Below are positions 60,682 to 64,000 of a DNA stretch of 64,000 bases, piece after piece. A program made the position numbers and the translations under genes. The notes beneath the pieces were generated by a model. The model worked only from the letters and a program-made list of their open reading frames with translations. It searched no databases and was not told the DNA's origin. Source of the DNA: Marsupella aquatica (Eukaryota; Marchantiophyta); contig OZ316898.1 in NCBI GenBank assembly GCA_973895155.1, positions 15,934,001 through 15,998,000 of the forward strand, in the 5' to 3' direction. The stretch's first letter is position 1, and each line of letters begins with the position of its first letter.

Positions 60682-62608
60682 TGTGGTGGGTCCCATGGCT
60701 CCCTTCACCCAAGAAACCCCTCTGCTCAAGCCGATTCCCACAGGTTTCGCTCTTGGCGAGGCCAATTTCGCGGCTTAGCGGCATGGGACACTGCTAACTT
60801 CCTTCTACTACTATTGCTATTAACAGTTTACTCACATATACTAGACAGATTCTTCATCGGGTCATGAGATACATAGCCGGCCTATTCTTGACCTTCCCTT
60901 GTCCTCCCCTCTCGGTTTTCCTTTAGGTATGTTTGGATTCCGCCGCCGGAATGATCCCCAACTGGCTTGGGTAAGCCGCTAAGACCTCTCTCAGCTCGAC
61001 ACATCCAACTCTTACTACCTTGCTTACTCCCTTCTTGGTTGATGTGGGCAATCTTCAAACAAGTTAATGCGACACACAAATAGCAAAATGACTCCTTCTG
61101 ACTAAGTTATACCATGCACTTGCCATACAAATAGTACTTCTCATATACAAGATCTGCGAACTAAGCCGTGAGGCCATCTCTCTTCATATCTTAGGTATGA
61201 GGAAACATGAATATACACAAGGGTCACAGTATAACTAACCGAGAGCTTCTTTAACTACTTGATCCCAGCCCTGCTAGTGCACTAAAAACTTGCTAAGGAA
61301 GAAGGCCCCGAACTCCCCGTTGCCCAGGTACTTATCCTGGTAGTGGATCCGCCTAATTCCTTGCAGTGTAAGCCTAATCTACCTAACTGTAATCTACCTA
61401 TGTACAGCGAGGCAGGAGCACAAGTGTTGCTCTTACCAGTGGATCCGCAATCCCACTAAGCTAAGTGTCAAGGCCACCCCTTGGTCGTGATCCTAATTCT
61501 AAACTTGGAGATCTGAGCTCGCCTTGCCCACTCACGCCTCCTCCCTCCACGTCCGCCCTCCTTAAAAGGAGCGGCCCTCCACCACCATCATGGCAGCGGT
61601 GTCTGGTCCTCAATGGACGCCCCCAACACTTCCTCCGCAGCCACTATCGTAAGTCCGTCCTCTGACAGATTACCTGATCCTGACCGAGTCAACTCTCCAT
61701 CGGCCTGACTGGGTCCACCCTTGGCTTTGGCCTTAGCATCGGCCACGGCCTCCCCGGCATGTTCTAGCGATGGATCCGGTACCCCAACTTCATCACTGAG
61801 TATCCTGGCCCCGGCTTCATCATCCCCGCCTTCTAGGGCGGTTGGATCCTCTACCGTGACCCTGCCTGAGGTTGGTGTTGGGTTTACCTCCTTGGTCACG
61901 ACGGCTTGAGGAGCCGTATTACTCCCTGACCCAGAAGGTTTCCGCTTCTTCTTCTTCTTTGGTTTGGCAGTTGGCCCCTTCCCCTTGCCACTTACCTCCG
62001 GCACCGGTGCGAGTGTCTCGGCTTGTCCTTCGGCCAGTACTACACCAGGTAACTTGGTTGCACCAATTGGAGTTGGTCCTGAGGAAGCCAAGCACTTAAA
62101 TACTGCTGCCTATTTCTTTAGCCGCTCCGTTTGGTTGTCGGCCCGCCGCTGTAAGTTCTCCATCTTCCGCGTGCTTTCCTCCAACTCCTCCTGCAATTCA
62201 TCCAGGTCCTTGCGCGCCTCCTCCCGCTCCTTCTGGGCTTCCTCCAATTCCTTCTTTAAGGTCGCCCTCTCCTCCTGGGTTGCTCTCAGCTCCTTGTCGA
62301 GCTCTGAAATGACCTCAGACTCCATTTTATTCATCTTGGCATAAGTCTGGCCGAGCTGGTCGTCTTTCTCGCAGAGGTCGTCTTTGAAGTTGGCCGTCAT
62401 GGATGCGAGCTCTTGCCGTAGCTCGATAATTGCCTGATAGGATTTCCCTAACTCGGCCTCCTTCTGCTCAAGGGCTCCGCGGATATCCTCAAGTTCCCCC
62501 TTGAGCGCCCTTTCCCTCCTCTGAGTTTCCGCCATGGCCCGATTGTTGGCTGCTATGTGGGCCTCCTCTGCGTCTCTCAGCTCGCGCTTCCACTTCTCCT
62601 TCTCCTTG
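60682..62608 (-). repeat. LTR-G copy I, left part
   Basis: Starts TGTGGTGGG, matching the LTR-G end at 11344 and 17929, and follows LTR-G through its non-coding part and ORF tail up to the coiled coil. At 62609 a second F element is inserted, and the rest lies beyond the window. The 5 bp before it (GTTGT) should be its target duplication. Confidence 0.9.
61588..62608 (-). pseudogene. LTR-encoded protein gene, copy I (partial, decayed)
   Basis: C-terminal coiled coil (62608-62110) and tail (62091-61588) of the LTR-G protein. A CAG-to-TAG stop at about 62110 (after TERLKK) separates them. The tail ends ...LGASIEDQTPLP, close to the copy C ending. Upstream parts lie beyond the inserted F copy. 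Confidence 0.85.
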
Positions 62609-64000
62609 TGTAGTTTGCTATGAAGAACCAAAAACACACTTAAAGGTCTTCAAACTCGGTATTCGTTCCCGTAAAGAACAAGATGGGGTTGATTTGATAC
62701 ATAAAAACACAAATGAGAGTTTAAGAACTCTCTTTAACACATAGTAATCAGGATTGATTACTTTACTAAGGTATTTTGAAGATCGCTCCACAGCGGTGAG
62801 TGGTTTTCAATGACAACTCAGCATCATGTAACCATAAATTAATGAAAAGGGAATGATTAACAAAACACAAGGAAAAATATATCTTAAAGTATACTAAGGG
62901 AGTCTGGAATAGACCAAGGTTACTCCTTAGACATAAGTCAAAATGAAAAGACTTAAGGATTCAAATCCATATTACTTTTCAGATCTAAAAATATTTACTA
63001 GAGTACTCTTTTAAAATGCTGTCAACATGTCTTATCCTTTCTTTCTAAGTGGTACTTAGATAAGATCTAAAAGGTAGCTACTTCAACATTTAGATGGTAC
63101 TAAGCAACATGAAAGAAAATCCATCAATTTCAATAAGACTTAAACTCGGTGAGTTAACTCCAAGAACTCAGGAGATTGTAATGAGTCACCAAAGAGGAAT
63201 CTGTCATCAGATCTCATAAGATTTACACAATTGGAATTTTACTTCCCATGATTTATTCAAAGGATTAAACCGCAAGAAGGAGGAAAGTCTTCTCCTGGTG
63301 TCAAGCTTGATCTCGAACTCTTAACATTCATGATCAACTGGCAGAACACCAAGGAAAGGCAAAAATTGCTAAACTTTACCATCCTCTACACTAGTGGTAG
63401 AGCTATCTTATAGTCAAAATCTACTGAGTGAGAGGTCACAGGGTTGAAGAGACATGCCTCTTCATACCCCTCAAAATTTTAAAATGGCAATTCAGTAAGT
63501 GAAAAGCCTGAAAAATGGCTAAGTATGAACTCGTAACTAGTAAACTATTATTAACTCGTAATCGGAAATCTGTCGGAACTCGTAATCGTAAACTAGTAAC
63601 TCTTAAACTAGTAAAAGCTAAGTCGTAACTCGTAATCGTGGTAAAGTAAAGACTTGATGAATTCAACTATTTTTAACTTCCTAACTATAAGTTAGAAAAC
63701 TCTGAGATTTTGCCAGGAGGTTTTTCTAGGTACAGACTATACACTAAAGAATTATGACAGCTTCCAAAGCTCTAGGACGCATTTCTAAAAATCAGATAAG
63801 ATGCACTACTCTAAAAACTAACTAAAAACACTTAAAGACTTCTTCAAGCTTGCTGTCGGATGTCGTCTGGTTCCAGCAACTCCACAAGGGTAACAATTCG
63901 GTTCTAAGTAACCTCCATCAGTTTAGCTTGGCATGGGGATCCTCTGGAGTATGGTAGGCACCTCAGTTGTCTCTCAGGATACATCAAAGGCATCCTCTTC
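62609..64000 (-). mobile_element. LTR F second copy, partial
   Basis: Reverse complement of LTR F: begins TGTAGTTTGCTATG (its 3' end, ...ACTACA), keeps the uninterrupted AAATT site where Copia-1 inserted in the first copy, carries a TTACGAGT-type tract (63520-63640), and reaches the C-terminal part of the F ORF at about 63850-64000. It is inserted into LTR-G copy I. The element continues outside the window. Confidence 0.9.
63520..63640 (-). repeat. TTACGAGT-type repeats in second F copy
   Basis: Plus strand shows AACTCGTAA, AACTAGTAA and CGTAATCG repeated, the reverse complement of the tract at 25145-25260, but with different unit order and number. The tract evolves faster than its flanks. 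Confidence 0.8.

Overview
The window is a nested retrotransposon cluster from a streptophyte nuclear genome, plus one clear cellular gene. Support for this: plant-type telomere repeats (CCCTAAA), Ty3/gypsy and Ty1/copia elements with plant-style primer-binding sites, plant-type LINE tails, and a spliced glycosyltransferase gene. The species cannot be read from the sequence. The repeat content would fit a large-genome bryophyte, lycophyte or charophyte alga, but that is a guess.

The main discovery is a set of giant LTRs that each carry a gene. Family G is a Ty3/gypsy element whose LTR is 4,636 bp. Each LTR encodes a protein of about 1,200 aa on the element's own strand, with a basic N-terminus, a plant-mobile-domain/plant-transposon-protein-like region, an acidic linker, a long coiled coil and an Ala/Glu-rich tail. 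One element (1445-15979, minus strand) has its 5' LTR (11344-15979), gag-protease, pol, and a 3' LTR truncated by telomere repeats. An independent solo LTR of the same length (17929-22564) with the perfect duplication TTCCC fixes the LTR ends. Two further families look the same in kind. F (17422-35014) and H (40489-46454) are TG...CA units with 5-bp duplications, contain no gag or pol of their own, and carry a degraded ORF with a similar domain. H also has the coiled coil and begins with the same nine bases as G.

Layout. 1-1444: LTR-G fragment broken by two telomere-repeat tracts. 1445-15979: the G element. 15980-38407: an older LTR-G copy (D) split by the G element, a LINE scrap and F. F in turn holds the solo LTR-G copy E and a non-autonomous copia (25550-34384), and that copia holds an intact, very young autonomous copia (27450-33213). 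38408-40321: broken SWIM-zinc-finger (MULE-like) gene. 40489-46454: solo LTR H, split by an F-like LTR with a striking palindrome array. 46460-48736: relics, including an H-like N-terminal scrap and a gypsy gag scrap. 48737-52380: degraded copia. 52400-53300: possible host exon remnants. 54172-57535: two-exon gene for a membrane-anchored protein with two glycosyltransferase-like domains. 58564-60060: 5'-truncated LINE. 60112-60681: end of a second H LTR. 60682-62608: another LTR-G copy. 62609-64000: a second F copy on the minus strand, running off the window.

How it fits together: gag, protease, RT, RNase H and integrase of the G element can copy and insert it. The LTR gene travels at both ends and survives even when recombination reduces an element to a solo LTR. 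Its function is unknown; the domain type suggests a nuclear or silencing-related role, which is inference only.
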